Part shown: positions 11,801 to 24,935 of the stretch, piece after piece
How positions within the stretch are numbered: the stretch's first letter is position 1
Layout of the letters: each line of letters begins with the position of its first letter
Origin: Paragonimus westermani
Lineage: Eukaryota; Platyhelminthes; Trematoda; Plagiorchiida; Troglotrematidae
NCBI GenBank assembly: GCA_008508345.1
Contig: QNGE01000763.1
Location: 163,831 to 227,830, forward strand
Length of the DNA: 64,000 nt
Direction of reading: 5' to 3'
Translations under genes and position numbers: made by a program
The notes under the pieces: model-generated
Databases searched by the model: none
What the model was told of the DNA's origin: nothing
The model's input: only the letters and a program-made list of their open reading frames with translations

Positions 11801-13034
11801 GATACTCGACTGTATGTTCTTTGGAATTATTGTCAGTCGAATGAGTACTCATTACCAAGGACTGCCTTCTGCCCAACAGGCTGTGAGTTAAAACTCGACG
11901 GTAAAACCCAACGCGCTTATAAGTACACTCATACTTACTTGGATTCTCCAATGACACTGGTTGATGAACTAAGTACTAGAAATTTTAAACATTTTGCTAG
12001 TATAGGCGAACGTACGCCGTAAAATTACTGAATAGCCCCAATCAATTTGCTCAGTGCGAAGTGATACAATGAGTTTGCCTATTTTACTGGCTCTCTTCAT
12101 GTACGATGTGGGCTACAACTTCAAACAGTGCGCCTGATGAGTGATCACTTACTCAAACCAATGTAATTTTCATCGCAGTTTGTATGTGGATAACGAACCA
12201 AACTGAGGATGAGTCCAATAACCTTGAGCTCACATGTCCACTTTCTCGGGTTATTAGCACAGTCTAGTTTTTATTTCGAATCTTGAAAAAGAAATCCGAT
12301 TTCAACATATTATAAGAGTAGTGACATTTTTAGAAGTTGAAGCTCAATTCCATGTTATATAACTAATTGCCGTAGGTAGGAAAAATACCTAGGCCTGCAA
12401 AGATTAATCTGTTTTACCGGATAGCAGTTGAGTCCAACACGGGACCGTTAGGCTTTTCGAATAAAATGTTTGAAGTTTGGTGCAACAAAGAATGTTAAAG
12501 TTTACTGTGAACTGATGTGCATGAACGATGACAATTTCTGAACACTTCAGAAGGAGTTACTAGGTTGCTGAATGTGAGTAGTTTTGACTAAGATGGAAAG
12601 TGGTTAAAAAGTGGACCCACACGACATGCCACACTCAATCGAAGTGGGTTCCACATGTCAGTTTGCACACAGCAAACCTGTAACCGCATGCCCTTCGAAA
12701 AACCATGTAGAAAGTGCCAGTTAGCACCGGTCTTCTCGCCCATATCTCACATGAGATCGAAGGACTTGGAATTCACTACACTTCTACAAGTAAACTGACA
12801 GAACAACTGCCCATTCAGAGTTGATGAAACTATTCGCTATATCTACAGTTCAAGCCCTCGGGGATATGATCCCCGACAACTAGGCGATCTATTTCAACTG
12901 GCCAGATAGTAGTCATGTATGGGCGGGATTCTTATCTCCTGACGCATTGGAATGATACATTATTAAATGGCTTATTGTTGTGCCTCTACCCAGTCATCTT
13001 TAGCAATGTCGCAACTGGTCAGCCTGCATTGTAA

Positions 13035-13113
13035 ATTCCAATCAATGGTCAACCGTAATTCAGTATGTCTTCTGATGAGCTCGGACGAAACTGTACTAGT
13101 TACAGTAAACTGT
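13035..13113 (+). mobile_element. SINE-like retroposon with hammerhead-like module, copy 2 (best core)
   Basis: A degenerate B-box-like block (13035-13051) is followed after 20 bases by an intact CTGATGA core (13072-13078), eight bases of shortened stem II, and GAAAC (13087-13091). The following actgt, seven bases, acagt form a perfect five-pair stem III that closes on GTA, a permitted cleavage triplet (NUH). Stem I can form from cagt...tt before the core and aa...actg after it, with an internal loop as in natural hammerheads. Stem II has lost its loop, compared with twelve bases between the core blocks in the other copies. The core residues and cleavage site are retained but activity is doubtful. 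Confidence 0.55.
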
Positions 13114-13183
13114 CGACTGGCTGGGTGAGCTGCACAAACCAAAGCTCATTTAGTCAATCAGTATCTAACACATGTCTTACTAT

Positions 13184-13206
13184 TAATAATAATAATAATA
13201 TTAATA
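13184..13206. repeat. TAA/AAT trinucleotide microsatellite
   Basis: About seven tandem TAA units lie in intron 1, with one interruption near the right end. They fall just downstream of retroposon copy 2, where a short A/T-rich tail is often found, but they are separated from it by about 70 bases. Confidence 0.9.
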
Positions 13207-16200
13207 AATCGCTTCACGTAATCCGAGTTGATGGATATTCATTCAATTTAGGTGTAGTTTTGCCACGATTTACAAGTGATTGTCGGACCTATTCCATTGT
13301 GGGTCTGAGCAATACACAATAACCATTCTCGTCCGCATCTTTTTCAACTGTTGTGCATTGATAAGACCTCCAGCTACGAGTCACTGAGCCGATGAGGCTT
13401 CGTTTACAATGTCAGAAAGATTTAGCACCCATTGAGTGGTACCTTGATAAATACTTCTTAGTTAATTGCTTCAACTGTGAAGTACAGGTTGACGTTGGAA
13501 GAAAACTTGAGTGATTTTCATCTGCAAAGTGATTTATTTGACCGCAATTCTCACGAATGTTTTTTAACTTGTAAGTCACAATCGTTGACAAGTTTCTTAT
13601 CATTCCACTATTTCAATGTGATTCCCAGAAACCTGTGGTTTCCAAATCAGTTTATTTTGGATCTATATTATATGCAGGCCACATACAGAGTAGATTATTC
13701 ATATCAACATCAACGGCAAACGAGTCGTTTTGAATGGGTAACCAAGTGGCTATCACAGAACTAGTAGTGAATGGATCGAAAACCACTCGACAGTACATTT
13801 TCTCCCGTGCATCTAATTCACAATTACAGTAGACTCATATGCACACATAACCTAGTAGGTGTGCTAAGCCGTCGGAATTCTGTCACGAGACAGTTTTCAG
13901 GGTTGGTTCATTCTGCTCACACAACAGTCAAATGACCGTGTGCATGTCTCCATCTGAACACGCCCACTGACATAACATGTATTGGGGACTTTGGCGGACA
14001 GCGAGAATTAGGTAGTCTATATTGCGGTTCCACACAAGATGAAAAGGGAACCAGTTGTATAGCTCGTGAGTGCCTTCCGTAACGTAAATAATTTGACAAT
14101 GTATATTTTCACTGTGTCACTAACAATGATCAGGCACACTGCGTCTTAAGGTGAGATAATCCTACTGTGGGTTCACCAGCCGTGCAATCGTCTGAATTGA
14201 AAATTGTCCAAAGCTCTCAGTAGGTTCACGCCAAAGGTGAGTTAACGTTTTACTCTCAAAGTGTGGGAATTTTCAAAAGTATGATTGTATACATGGTCAA
14301 AGTTTTGGTGTCTTTCTGTTACCTAAAATCTGTTTAATTTAACAAGTTCAGTATTTCATCTTGAGTTGTAATAATGCAAACTATCTCCAAAAGTTCATGC
14401 TTTGATATTTCGTAAACTTGCGTGACCCGATGAAGTAAGAAAATTACAGTGACTGAAAGTTGAATTCATACAAAACTATTATTATGTTAGCAAATTTTCG
14501 AAAACCGGTTTGTTTAGTAACGATCATCAGGTCCCCTATAAATGAACAGAAGCATGATTAACAAAAATGTACATTCACCATTCACTTTGTCCCGTAACTC
14601 ACAGATACTATTCCATAAACAAACTAGATTGATAAAGATATTGTAAACAACTTGTTTTTGTACTGTCCCCTACGAAAACAACGCTTTAATTGCATGTTAC
14701 CTAAACTAACTCCCCGTCGTTTATGTTCAAAACAAAACAGCTGTTTACAAGCATCTACTCGTTTAATATCAAACCTTTGTTTTTCAATGTAGCAGTCTGT
14801 TTTCGTATATACTCAATAAATAGAGTATTTTGTTGTCGGCCGTCTGGTTGTGTACAAAACGTTGGCAAAATGAATAATTTCTTAGGTCCTTTATGTGAAC
14901 TGCAACATCAAAAAACAGTTATCTAACAAGGGATTCACTTCGGCTGACAACGTGATTTGCGCATTTAAAAGGTGCGCAAGAACTAGGAAATATCACCATC
15001 TCTGTAATCTTACACGGGACTGACCAGCCGTCCAGCTGGTGAACTTTTATGCAAAGAACTACTATTTAGGTTCAAGCGATGGGGCGAATAGGAGGTAACT
15101 TTGCTAACTGCTGCTTTCTGTTCACTCTACTCTCTACACAAGAAGGATGAACATCAGTGATGCCAGAGATGGAACACACAACCTTAGACAAGGTTTCCCA
15201 GTACCCTACAAAGAGATATGTAGACCTAGCGGGTGATCAGTGTCTTCACTAATGAGGGATAAGGGGAGGCACAAAATTCGAAACCAGCGTTTTGGTTGTT
15301 CGTTTTAAGTTTCTTTTTTTGACTGTGTAGCTGTCACCTTCCCATCAGAAATGCACTTCCGGAAGTTCTACAGCTCACATCCTACTATAACTGAGGCCAC
15401 AGTTTTGACCACAGGAAAACTCCCCTCCCGGTTTATTTCAGTTAAGCTGGAGTTCGCAGAATATTTACGTGAATGAAATATGCGAACATTAAGTATGTAT
15501 CAGTATTCTGAGTAACGGTTACATTCATATCTATATTAGCACACATGTGCCTCTGGTAGGTGTTAGCAGATATGTACATTTTGTGTTGTTCTACGTTCTG
15601 AAGACACACATTATGATCAGTCAGAGCTAGTACACATTTCCCCCCAGTGCTCACAACCTCTTGCACTGGTCTGTGGAATCTAACGAGCAGGAGATGAGCA
15701 GTTAAAATGCTTCTGAATAAATCACAACTACTTAACGGAAAGCTTGATTGATTCGTTTGTAGCAAAAGGTAGGGATGACACATTGAAGTGTTCTGCATAA
15801 CCAAAAAATGAAATTCAGCTCAGTCCAGACAGCTGCTAAGTTGATCACGAAACGTCGGTAGACTGACAGATCTTTAACAAAGAATACGTCAAAGTTTGAT
15901 TACTTTCAAGATGAAGTAGTAAATTTTGACAACGGTACTAATGGAAAGTAGTATGTAAGTCAGTTTTCAAGCAACAATCTGAGTGTGAATGTGTAGCATG
16001 CATTCCTACACTCAGGCCCCATAGATGGGACAAAGTTGAAGTGCAGTGTTCGAATCAACCAGTGGGTAATGTCGATCAGCGTCCGCTAGACGGCTAAGAC
16101 GAGGCGTGAAAAGGACGTAACTTACGCTTTCGGTACACTGACGCCCGGAAGTGGAATGTTTAGATAATCCGCAGTGGATTTTAGTCATTATCTTGTCAAT

Positions 16201-17986
16201 CGAAACTCATTCAAACTCATCATACTTTTCAATCCTATACCTGCCTGTACATCATATTCTGGGCACACAACATGATTAAACAAAATATAACCAAAGCATC
16301 TTGTATGAGTTCAATTTGAAACGGCAATCTGATTGTAATGAGACAAACCAACTTCTCACCCAGAGCACTGTCAGTCGATAAGTCCACTGTCAAATTGGAA
16401 AATTCAGTCACCTTGGGCAGATCTCACCGAAATTGATTGCCACCACAGCAAGTTCTAGTGGCTGTAGAGAAAATATCGAACTTATGTGTACCAGTAATCA
16501 CATTTAACATGTGTATACTGGAGGATATTGGGGTAAATCTGCTCCGGCGAATCTCAGGTTGTCGGTAGACAAACTTGTTGAATTATATGAACACCACGTA
16601 ACCCATGAAATCTATCTCATGACTTGTGAATGGATGTCCGAATGACAAACGATCACAGAATGATGGTTCAGCTTCCTCTTCGCTAAAGCAGTATGCCTGG
16701 TACTAATAATATTCAACAAGGTCGGTATAGCTGTCTACCAATTCGTTACTGGTCACTGCTAAAATAAACTGGACCCAATGCCAACAGAAGTCGTGGCCGG
16801 GTACATGCAAGTTGACAATCTAACCGCTGAAAGATTTCAGCCTGCGAGAAATGGGAAACTATTGCAAATTACCGCATGCCCTTAGTAAAAGTCCGATAGT
16901 ACGTGTCTACTTCTCCTCTTCTTTATCTGTCTTCTTCCGTCCGTTCAATTATGATTATTCTTCCTCTTATCAAGCATACTGAATCAAGGTCCACATGGAA
17001 AGCGCATACTTAGGCGGAGTACCAACTGAGTTGAAGAAGCTTTTGTGATTTGATCTCCCCAAAGAAAGCTGAGGAACCCTTAATTGACCTCTACCGGAGT
17101 TCATAGAATTGCAGGCCATTTAAGTGGAAAGTTACCTCATTGGCTTCTGTACCGATAAGTCTGTAGCTTATGTTGTTGTTTGATGAGTAGCCCTCAAGAG
17201 GTATGATTGCCCCAAATAAGTGGTGTTTCCATCCGACGGATGTTTTGTGGCGTCTGAGAAATTTTACCCTCCGAGCTGTTATGAAGTAGTTTGAGTGAAA
17301 CTTATTAGATTGAAAATTGTAAGTCTATCAAGCCGACTGGCAAAATAAAGTTATAATCCTTTGAAATCTCGAAACGCTGCTCATCGCAAGTATGAGGTTG
17401 TGGTAATTTTATCAATCTTTTACAAAACTGACCAGTCCAGCTACAGATTTAAATTTCACGACACACTTTCAGTATATTCATCTGCACGTTTTCGGAGCTT
17501 AGTTTGTCGAACTCGTGTATGTGACCATACAACGTGGTCTGACGTGGCTCCACACTTTATGGGCAAAATAAATTGTAAAAACAGCTGCACTATTAAGACA
17601 GCGCCCGGCCAGACGCTTAACAGTCAACACCTCACAAAACTGCTTCAGCAATGAAAGCGTTAGTGCCATCCATGCATTACCTTGTACATTGTTCGGTTTG
17701 GTTAGTGACCACGGCCACTGCCACAGAGAAAGCGCGGGCGATTTTACGGAGCTTAAATTATGTAGCTAATCTCACGCAGTCCTAAATGGCCAGCGAGACA
17801 AGATCAAGACTCGAGTTTCATGAAATGTAGTGGGTTGTGCAACATAGAAACAAGCCCGAACGCATTTTCTTGTCCACTCGAATCACACGTTTTTCTCACA
17901 TTGTCGTTATGCTCACAAGATCCCATATAAGCTCGAAAACTGATAAAAGATAACACTGTGAGAACACATTCCACAGACTGGTTTTA

Positions 17987-17999
17987 AATATATATATAT
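17987..17999. repeat. AT dinucleotide run
   Basis: A short run of alternating A and T within intron 1. No function is suggested. Confidence 0.85.
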
Positions 18000-18133
18000 T
18001 GTGATCAGTGCTCCAAACTTCTGATGTTCCAATCTTTTGGAAACATTACCAAGCCATTTTGGGAAGTGTTAACGAATCCTCTCTGATAGCTGTTTTAGGG
18101 TTTTTTCAACTTGACTGCCTTGAAAATAACAGC

Positions 18134-18647
18134 TTAAGGAGTTGACATAAAAGGACGCAGGTGGTTGAAACGTAGAGTATTACAATTTGCTCGTAACGTT
18201 GTGTTATTCCCAATCTGTTTATCAATAACATGTTCAACACGACGCATTCCGGAAAGTGTCCCCCAATTTCTCTCCGGGATTGTCAGGGCGCGATTGTTAT
18301 CAACGACCAGGGCTATTGCATTCAAACTCCCCAAACCCCGTCTTTTCGCGCAGGAAAAGTTCGTGCAAATCCTCCATCTTCCTTGGCCAACTATTCAACA
18401 GCCGCTTGAAACACGAGCAAGCCTGAACCACTAGGCACCGACGAACGTGTCTGAGAATAGGCAGTAGACTGTGATGTATGTCACTGCTGTGAATTAAATG
18501 GCATAGTTGGCTTGTTATAATTTTCACGTACATCAAGACTATTTGTCTAGTAGCTATCGTCTTTTGAAATAAGCGGTAATCTGTGGGGGAAAGTAGGCCT
18601 GTGGACATAGTTCGCCATGCCTGAGTAGATAAAAGAATTTGTTGCAA
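18134..18647 (-). other. Unidentified degenerate minus-strand coding-like stretch, frameshifted
   Basis: Two minus-strand open frames of 115 and 66 codons overlap around 18300-18334 in different frames. Together they give about 500 bases of almost continuous open sequence just upstream of exon 2. No family was recognised. A short LSPTDYRLFQ string recalls the SP(T/S)DYxLF block near the end of Tc1/mariner transposases, but the rest does not match. It may be a decayed transposon or chance. Confidence 0.15.
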
Positions 18648-18812
18648 GAAAAACTGTTTTGCATTTACTAGTATACACGTGCGCTTATAGAATTACCGAA
18701 CTGACGTGAAATGTATTCCTGTGCATTTTTCACAAAGTGTTTCGTCTTGCATAAGCAAAATTACGTACATGACAAGCTTTTTGTATTGCCTTTCGTTCGA
18801 CATTCGCTACAG

Positions 18813-18964
18813 ATTCGCCGACGTAGTCCTGCAGAGTTTGCTGGACTAAAAGAGGGTGACCATGTGTTAGCAATCAATGGACTGGATGCACTAGACATGT
18901 CGCACGCGCGGGCTGTCCAAATAATCGATTTTGCGTCCTATACCTTGGAGATCATTGTCGCAAG
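18813..18964 (+). CDS. PDZ-domain, proline-rich protein: coding exon 2 (second half of PDZ)
   Basis: This exon encodes residues 33-82 plus two bases of a split arginine codon. It begins IRRRSPAEFAGLKEGDHVLA, continues ING and a SHARAVQII helix, and ends TLEIIVA(R). The spacing of GLKEGD, VLAING and the helix is that of a PDZ domain after its second beta strand, and the LIVSK|IRRRSP junction with exon 1 completes the fold. From memory of the families, the KIR...GL.EGD.V..ING pattern is closest to synaptopodin-2, and the DMSHARA helix start also recalls the MTH(L/A)(E/D)A of ALP/Enigma/ZASP. The acceptor is cattcgctacag and the donor is AAG|GTCAGT, leaving phase 2, which matches exon 3. An in-frame ATG at 18711 lies in the intron and is not the start. 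Confidence 0.85.
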
Positions 18965-21900
18965 GTCAGTGGTCATGTCAACAATGTGTATTGATTTTCA
19001 GTGGTTTTAATTAGTATTTGATAACCACGTGGTAAAATGTGTGAGAATAGAGACGTTGGTTCAGTATTATTTGCGAATAATCACTTGGTGTACATGATTA
19101 TCTTACAGTAGTCCTAGGTCATCATTATACGTTATCATATAAATTCATCGCTCATCCTCCTATCAATAGCAAAAGTGTGACTGACGTAAGACCGAAAGCA
19201 TCAGACCTTCCGGAGTGAATTGTCCGGAAAGTCCCGCGTGACCATTGATTCCCCTGGATCACTTAGTGGATCCCCTATGAAGAAATGCATCAGGTTGATT
19301 TCATAGGTGAAATTCCTGAGTTCACGGTGTGGTTTCGTAGCTCAGCTAACATAGCGCTCATGCGTTTGGGCACACTGTTTCTCTCACTGTCTCCAATCCA
19401 ACTGATGCCCAGACTTTCCACAATTGAGTATCTTCTGGACAATCATTATATTGAAATACCGATAGTACAAATTGACATGGATGGTATGCGTTACTCACAG
19501 CTAGGGAGAGGGATTTTAAAGATAGCGAACCGGATGCCCACAGATGATTGACAAAGCTTCAGCACCTCTCAGATTTTGCGAAATAATACTGTTTGTCCGG
19601 ATGGGAAACTGTGAGGTGATGTTTACGACTTACAGCCTCTCCACAATGGACACATTAACCACTTCACGGTAGGCTGCTGGGTCCTGATGTCAGGTGATCT
19701 TGGTGGTATTCCATTGTAAACGCTTCCGCAATTTAATGAAAATTTACGTACTATTCTCCGTGACGTGATATAGCAATATCTTACTGGTTATTGAAAGCGA
19801 AACAAATGTTTCGAATTATGAGTGCATTTCTAAGCAGCACCAGTCGTGAGGCCAAACATGCCTGTCAGAATGTCGTTTTTATAGAGGAGCTTCATAGATA
19901 ACGTTTCAGACAACTTTTTGACATCACACAAGCAGACTAATGAGGGGGTTGATTAGTTTTTGCATAATGTTTTACATGAAAGTTCAGCATTAAGTGCCGC
20001 ATGCAATATTATCTGCTCAATTTATAGTTTGCTACCGGCGCACCTTTAAAAACGGCGCACGAACTAGTGGCCTAAGGATAGACGAAAACCCGGTCCTAAA
20101 GCTATCTTTCAACTTTTCCACTTATATGTTTTGTTTCCTTCATGGGAATTCCACAGCAAAATGCAACGGCTACTGTAGCCCAAACCAAGATCAACTGGCG
20201 TGATGATGATCTCTACATAACATTCGAAGGGTGATACGGATGACTGTGTAACTTGTCACACTTTGTAATCTTGCTGTGTCGTGTAGCAAATAGCCCCACC
20301 AAACAGTCTCACAGAGTTTGTTTCACTGGATAAAGCTTTGAAAACCCCCTGGTTTCGTATCAAAAAGTGCAAATTTACGGATTGAGACTTCATTGTGAAA
20401 TAAAAACCAGTGAGATTTCCGCAAAACCTGCCGTTCACAGGTATGGACGGTCTCTATAAATTTCTTGACGTTCATTCCTCACCGTTTCCGTATGACTTGT
20501 GCACGTTTTGGTCAAAAGTTCGCTGTTCCAACACGCTATGGATAACTTCTTAACTAATACCCTCCCATGCACGTAAAAGTAGCTGTTTGAATCACCCACT
20601 AGTTTTCATAAACAAAAAGGTTTAAGTTATGAAATACGGAGAAACAAGGGTATACAATGGAGTTAACTAATGATGATTTGACAGTTTCTACGAATCTACT
20701 GCCAAATATTTACGCAGTCACTACAGCATCAAGAGTGCTGTACTAAAGTGCGGTGCAAAGGAAGAACACAATGTATGGACAACAGTGGAGCTTGGTGACT
20801 GATATAAGCTGTCCAGGTTGATTGCACTTTCATAGAGAGCAGAAAGCGATCAAATGATGTGACGAAGCTGTAATCTCAAACTCACTAGGAGGCTACTCCT
20901 AGAGCGAAATGGATGCGTTGTTAATCAGTTTGGTAAAACAGCTGAAGAAAACTGGGTGAAAACATTGACTGGGGTACCAGTGAGAATTGTATTATTCAGA
21001 TCCGCCGTGTTTACTGAACACATCACTTTTATCAATGCTTTATATCCGTCAGTAATTTCTACGCCTTTTGTGATTTTATTGTTCAAGAAGTTTATATGCG
21101 ATCATACGCTAGCCGAACTGAACTTTTCCGTGTCGAACTATCTACCGAATGCACAAAGCAATGAAGCATTATGCTCCTCTAGTTTGTGCCATGAATGGAA
21201 ACTAAAAAGCCAATTTGACAGGATAGAAGATTTGGAAAGTACAGAGACAAAGTCACCATCTTTATCAGCCTAAATTTTAGGGTGCACTTTATGCAAACCT
21301 GGCATTCTTACCAAGACCGTCCACGTGAGTGGAATGAGGCTCTCAGTGAGATGTTGACGTTAGAACTAATCGTTGTTCAACAAGTTGTTTGAAGATCGTT
21401 TCACTCAGTCGTTCCATCAGTTACGTTTCAACTTGTCTGGCTTAGAGAACTTAGGAATATCGCCACTGTCCAGTACATATTAACCGGCTTTTCAGTATAC
21501 CATGAAGTGAACTTATTTCTGAGCTCATCTGTTATGAATTAACTTTTCAATCAAACACGAACTAACAGGAATATTGCGAATACTTTTCACTGGGTATTGT
21601 AGAAGTAAGTATAGTCCACTGGTGAGAATAGAAATTACCGACTATGCGGCGCCAACGGCCTAACCAGTTTTAGCCCCGATTTGTTCATAACAGATAGAGC
21701 AAACTTAAACCAGTCGTTTCCTGGTGTTTGTTCTGATTTCCAAAGCGGAAGACCACAAAACGTGAGATAATTAAGAGGTTAATCATCTTCGAGTTGCCTT
21801 GACCGATTTTTAGCTCGTAAAGTTGATGTTTTTCTAGAAGTATACGGAAACTCATAATGCGAAGTTTTTCCGCATTAATTAGTAGTTAAACCAAAAATAA

Positions 21901-24331
21901 ATCAATGTTAATCAGAAAATGCAAGAGCGGATGGGGTATAAACTCAAAGCAAAACCTAAGAACCATTTGCTGAAACAATTTTCATGAAGTTTAGTGATGT
22001 GATAACCGTCCAATTCTCTTTAACAGTTAACCGGTCGTTCTGTGCACGTTATTTGCTGGGAATTTGATTACTTCACCGACTGTGATGTGTTCTTCTTGAC
22101 AGAGTGTTCCAGTCAGCTGTATCTAGTAACGAAAACCTCTTTAATTTCAATACAGGTTGCTTTTTGTGGTACCCTGTAAGCTCTGTTTGGTGTACAAATG
22201 GGGATTTTGTGCCTGACAAACAAGAATATTACTTTTTTTGTATAAAATGTACGACCTAGAACAACATACACATAACCTGCTAAAAAGTGAAATTTTTACA
22301 TTGCAACTGAGCATAAAAACGCAAACTGCGTCTTACACCTCATGTTATAAAAAACTGAAATCTGCTCTCCATCCATTACTATGGTTCGGGGATTCCTCCA
22401 TAGAAGAACGCCTTCGGTGTTATCAGCAAGACAGAAGTGACAGGTCATGAATAGACCTTGCCAGTGAAATGAACGACTACTGGTAATTTCAAACGTAAAC
22501 CCATTCCCACTTCTAGAGATTGTACCATTCCTAATACCATATCGGACAACCTGTCGTGAATCGATTAATAAAAATTTATGCAGAAGCCCTTGATAAATTC
22601 ATTATGGCACCTCACTGAGTATTTGCTATGTTCTCACTGTGGACACTAACAATCACCGGGCCCTCGTCAACTGAAAGACCGTCTGGCAAGATGGTCTGGG
22701 CGGAAAAAGTATTTCGTTTTATTCTGTTTGTACAGTCATGCGCCCGTCAAATCGTTCAGGTATGTGATGCTACGTATGGCTGACCGATAACGTGTAAACA
22801 CAATGCGATTTGTTCAGAAGTCCGGCTATCATGATTACGTTCACTCTCACGCATTTAAATGTCAGTCCTTCTCTCCTGTTCGGAAAGCTGTATTTGATAA
22901 AGCATGGTAAAAGCAAGAACAATAATCTATCGGCCACTGATCTAAGGCAAAAATCGATTAGTAAGCCAACTCATCCACGCCAGTATATAAGGATACCGTC
23001 TACATCGACCGAAAACAGAGTACCACGTAAAGAACGGAAGGGAAAAGTGACCTGGCCAGCTTGATCGGTAATAGCACGGTTTGGTCTTGAAGTTATTTCA
23101 TAACAGTTTCTATCTTTTTGTAGGCTTACTGTCGTTTCAGGTTTGCTTGGGTTTAAAAATGTCAATATCACCTTTTCTGCCTGATATACTTACTTTCTTT
23201 AAACAGAAATTCGTTGGTTAAAAACTCACCTAGGTGAAACAAAACAACCGATATCCTGATTGTTAAATACGGTACAGCAAGCGGAGTTGCCCAGTTTTAT
23301 GCTAAACACAGAAGTGTTGCTAGCACTGATAACAATACCTCAATGCTGTTCAGAAAACCTGTAACATTATTCAGAAAAGGTAGTCCTATAATTGGCCACT
23401 CTCCCTCACTATCAGAAGAACCTGGACGCAAACATACATCAGGTAGATAGATCACATAACACGCAAATGAACACATATTGAGGTGTGCATTTGAATTGTG
23501 TTGACTGGTGACCTTCGTCAACACGTGTTTTGGCGGATACGTGTGACTCTCATATGAGTGATCCACTTGTTATAGCCAAACAAACTTGCTGAAAGAATAC
23601 TTAACGTACACCGCTTTTTGTGAGTTCATACAAGTAGGGTATACGAAGTTGTTTCGGGGGAGGTTTTTTATATAAGCATTTCGGTTACGACCGCCATGGC
23701 AAAGTTCGCGAGGCAATGATGTGAATAAAGTGTTAGTTGGATATTACTTCCACTGTTTGCTTTTAATCTGCAACTCTGTTCACAGTTGACCAGAACAGAC
23801 TGTCTGCCGTGACTTAGGCTGCCTTATCTGTGCCCGCTATGTCCAAACTCGACGTGTTAATTAAAGGCGTTGTTTTTTCTCAGATAATCGAGGCATCAGC
23901 GAGAAAAATAAGGTTTGTATTGGAAGAAGTGATTTTGTGCACTTCCGTTTGACATAAGGAATGAAACGCATACAATGGGCTGAATTTATCGGATATTCTT
24001 TTGTGCACACTGTTGTTAAGCACAAATGTTTCACGTCAGATGGACGACGAAAGGAAATGGGTAATAATTCAAGGTAGAACTCATTTGACTGAAATTGATC
24101 GAGACGACTAAAGATCCAAAGTTATTGTAGCACTGACTTAGTGTTAAGACTAGATTTTAGCTGAATGGGGTTAACCTGGTTCATTAGATAGCAGTCAATC
24201 AGTGCAATCGACAGTTGACTACGAGACAGGGATTGTGTTTACCGTTCAGTAGCTTCTCTAACTAGCAATTAAGGTACGTGGTCCATCACTCAATTGTCTA
24301 ATTTCGTTCAGCGAATGAAGGTGCCTTGTAG

Positions 24332-24344
24332 CACACACACACAC
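24332..24344. repeat. CA dinucleotide run
   Basis: About six tandem CA units in intron 2. Confidence 0.85.
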
Positions 24345-24779
24345 TTCGGCACATTGGGCACTACTCATTAGCTGCGTGAACTGGGCTTATGTATGTTCCA
24401 AAAGTGTCTGTCTTTTAAAACGCTGTCATGTGAAGGTAGAAGTAAAGTTGGGTATGAAACACAGCCCACGAAAAAAGAAATTTCGATAAAAAAGCACCGT
24501 AGCCCGATCGTTTCATGTTTAGTTAGATGATTGGTATACTCACTCCCTACGGCAAATTTTCGAAGTGGAGGATGGGCTTGATACTAAACCTTGCGCTCAG
24601 GCGGACATTAACTCGTCGGTTCAGGCTTAGGTTGAATCTACCAACACAAATATTCGAACAATGCAGTCGAAATAGAACAATGGATGAATGCAAGCAGCTC
24701 GTATCGACTAATGAGCCACAATAAAATGGATCGGTCTCTTATATAACACACAGGTATATGGGTAGATTGGTTGTTAAGT

Positions 24780-24935
24780 CCCGGGAAGGGTTAGGTTCAC
24801 GAAAAATGACCTCTAAGCAAACCGTAAGAATTTTGAGTAAATTAACAGGACTCTGAATGCACATGCTGGATCGAAAAAGTGACAAGTGATCAAAATATGT
24901 GCTGTGAACGCGGAGACTCACCGTTTACCTGTTTC
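24780..24935 (-). mobile_element. Penelope-like element, extreme 3' coding end with internal deletion
   Basis: On the minus strand this encodes ACAFRVLLIY..., then a stop, and ends FFVNLTLPGT and a stop. It matches the end of the PLE copy at 33139-33387 (VCAFRILLIH ... VNLTLSWT, stop) at both nucleotide and protein level. The shared nucleotide block starts ttaacagg.ctctgaatgcaca on the plus strand. Relative to that copy, about 13 to 18 residues between the two blocks are missing. Only the terminal part of the endonuclease tail remains. No upstream PLE sequence could be traced past about 24935, so this is a heavily 5'-truncated insertion. Confidence 0.6.

Larger units (their letters stand above)
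3796..18812 (+). other. Intron 1 of the PDZ gene (about 15 kb)
   Basis: This intron starts with GTAAGT and ends in cattcgctacag. It splits the PDZ domain. Open frames within it are short and scattered on both strands, and none has recognisable protein similarity. It holds an N-bearing inverted repeat (4394-4488), two hammerhead-bearing retroposon copies (about 8.74 and 13.04 kb), an AAT microsatellite (13184), an AT run (17987) and an unidentified degenerate minus-strand frame pair (18134-18647). The remainder shows nothing that could be named. Confidence 0.7.

Noticed and set aside
12134..12160. CTGATGAG followed by CAAACC at about the family spacing
   Set aside because: No B-box-like block at the expected distance, the GAAA block is altered, and stem pairing is poor.
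18570..18620. LSPTDYRLFQ on the minus strand resembling the end of a Tc1/mariner transposase
   Set aside because: Only about ten residues match. The residues before and after do not follow the transposase pattern and no terminal inverted repeats were seen.
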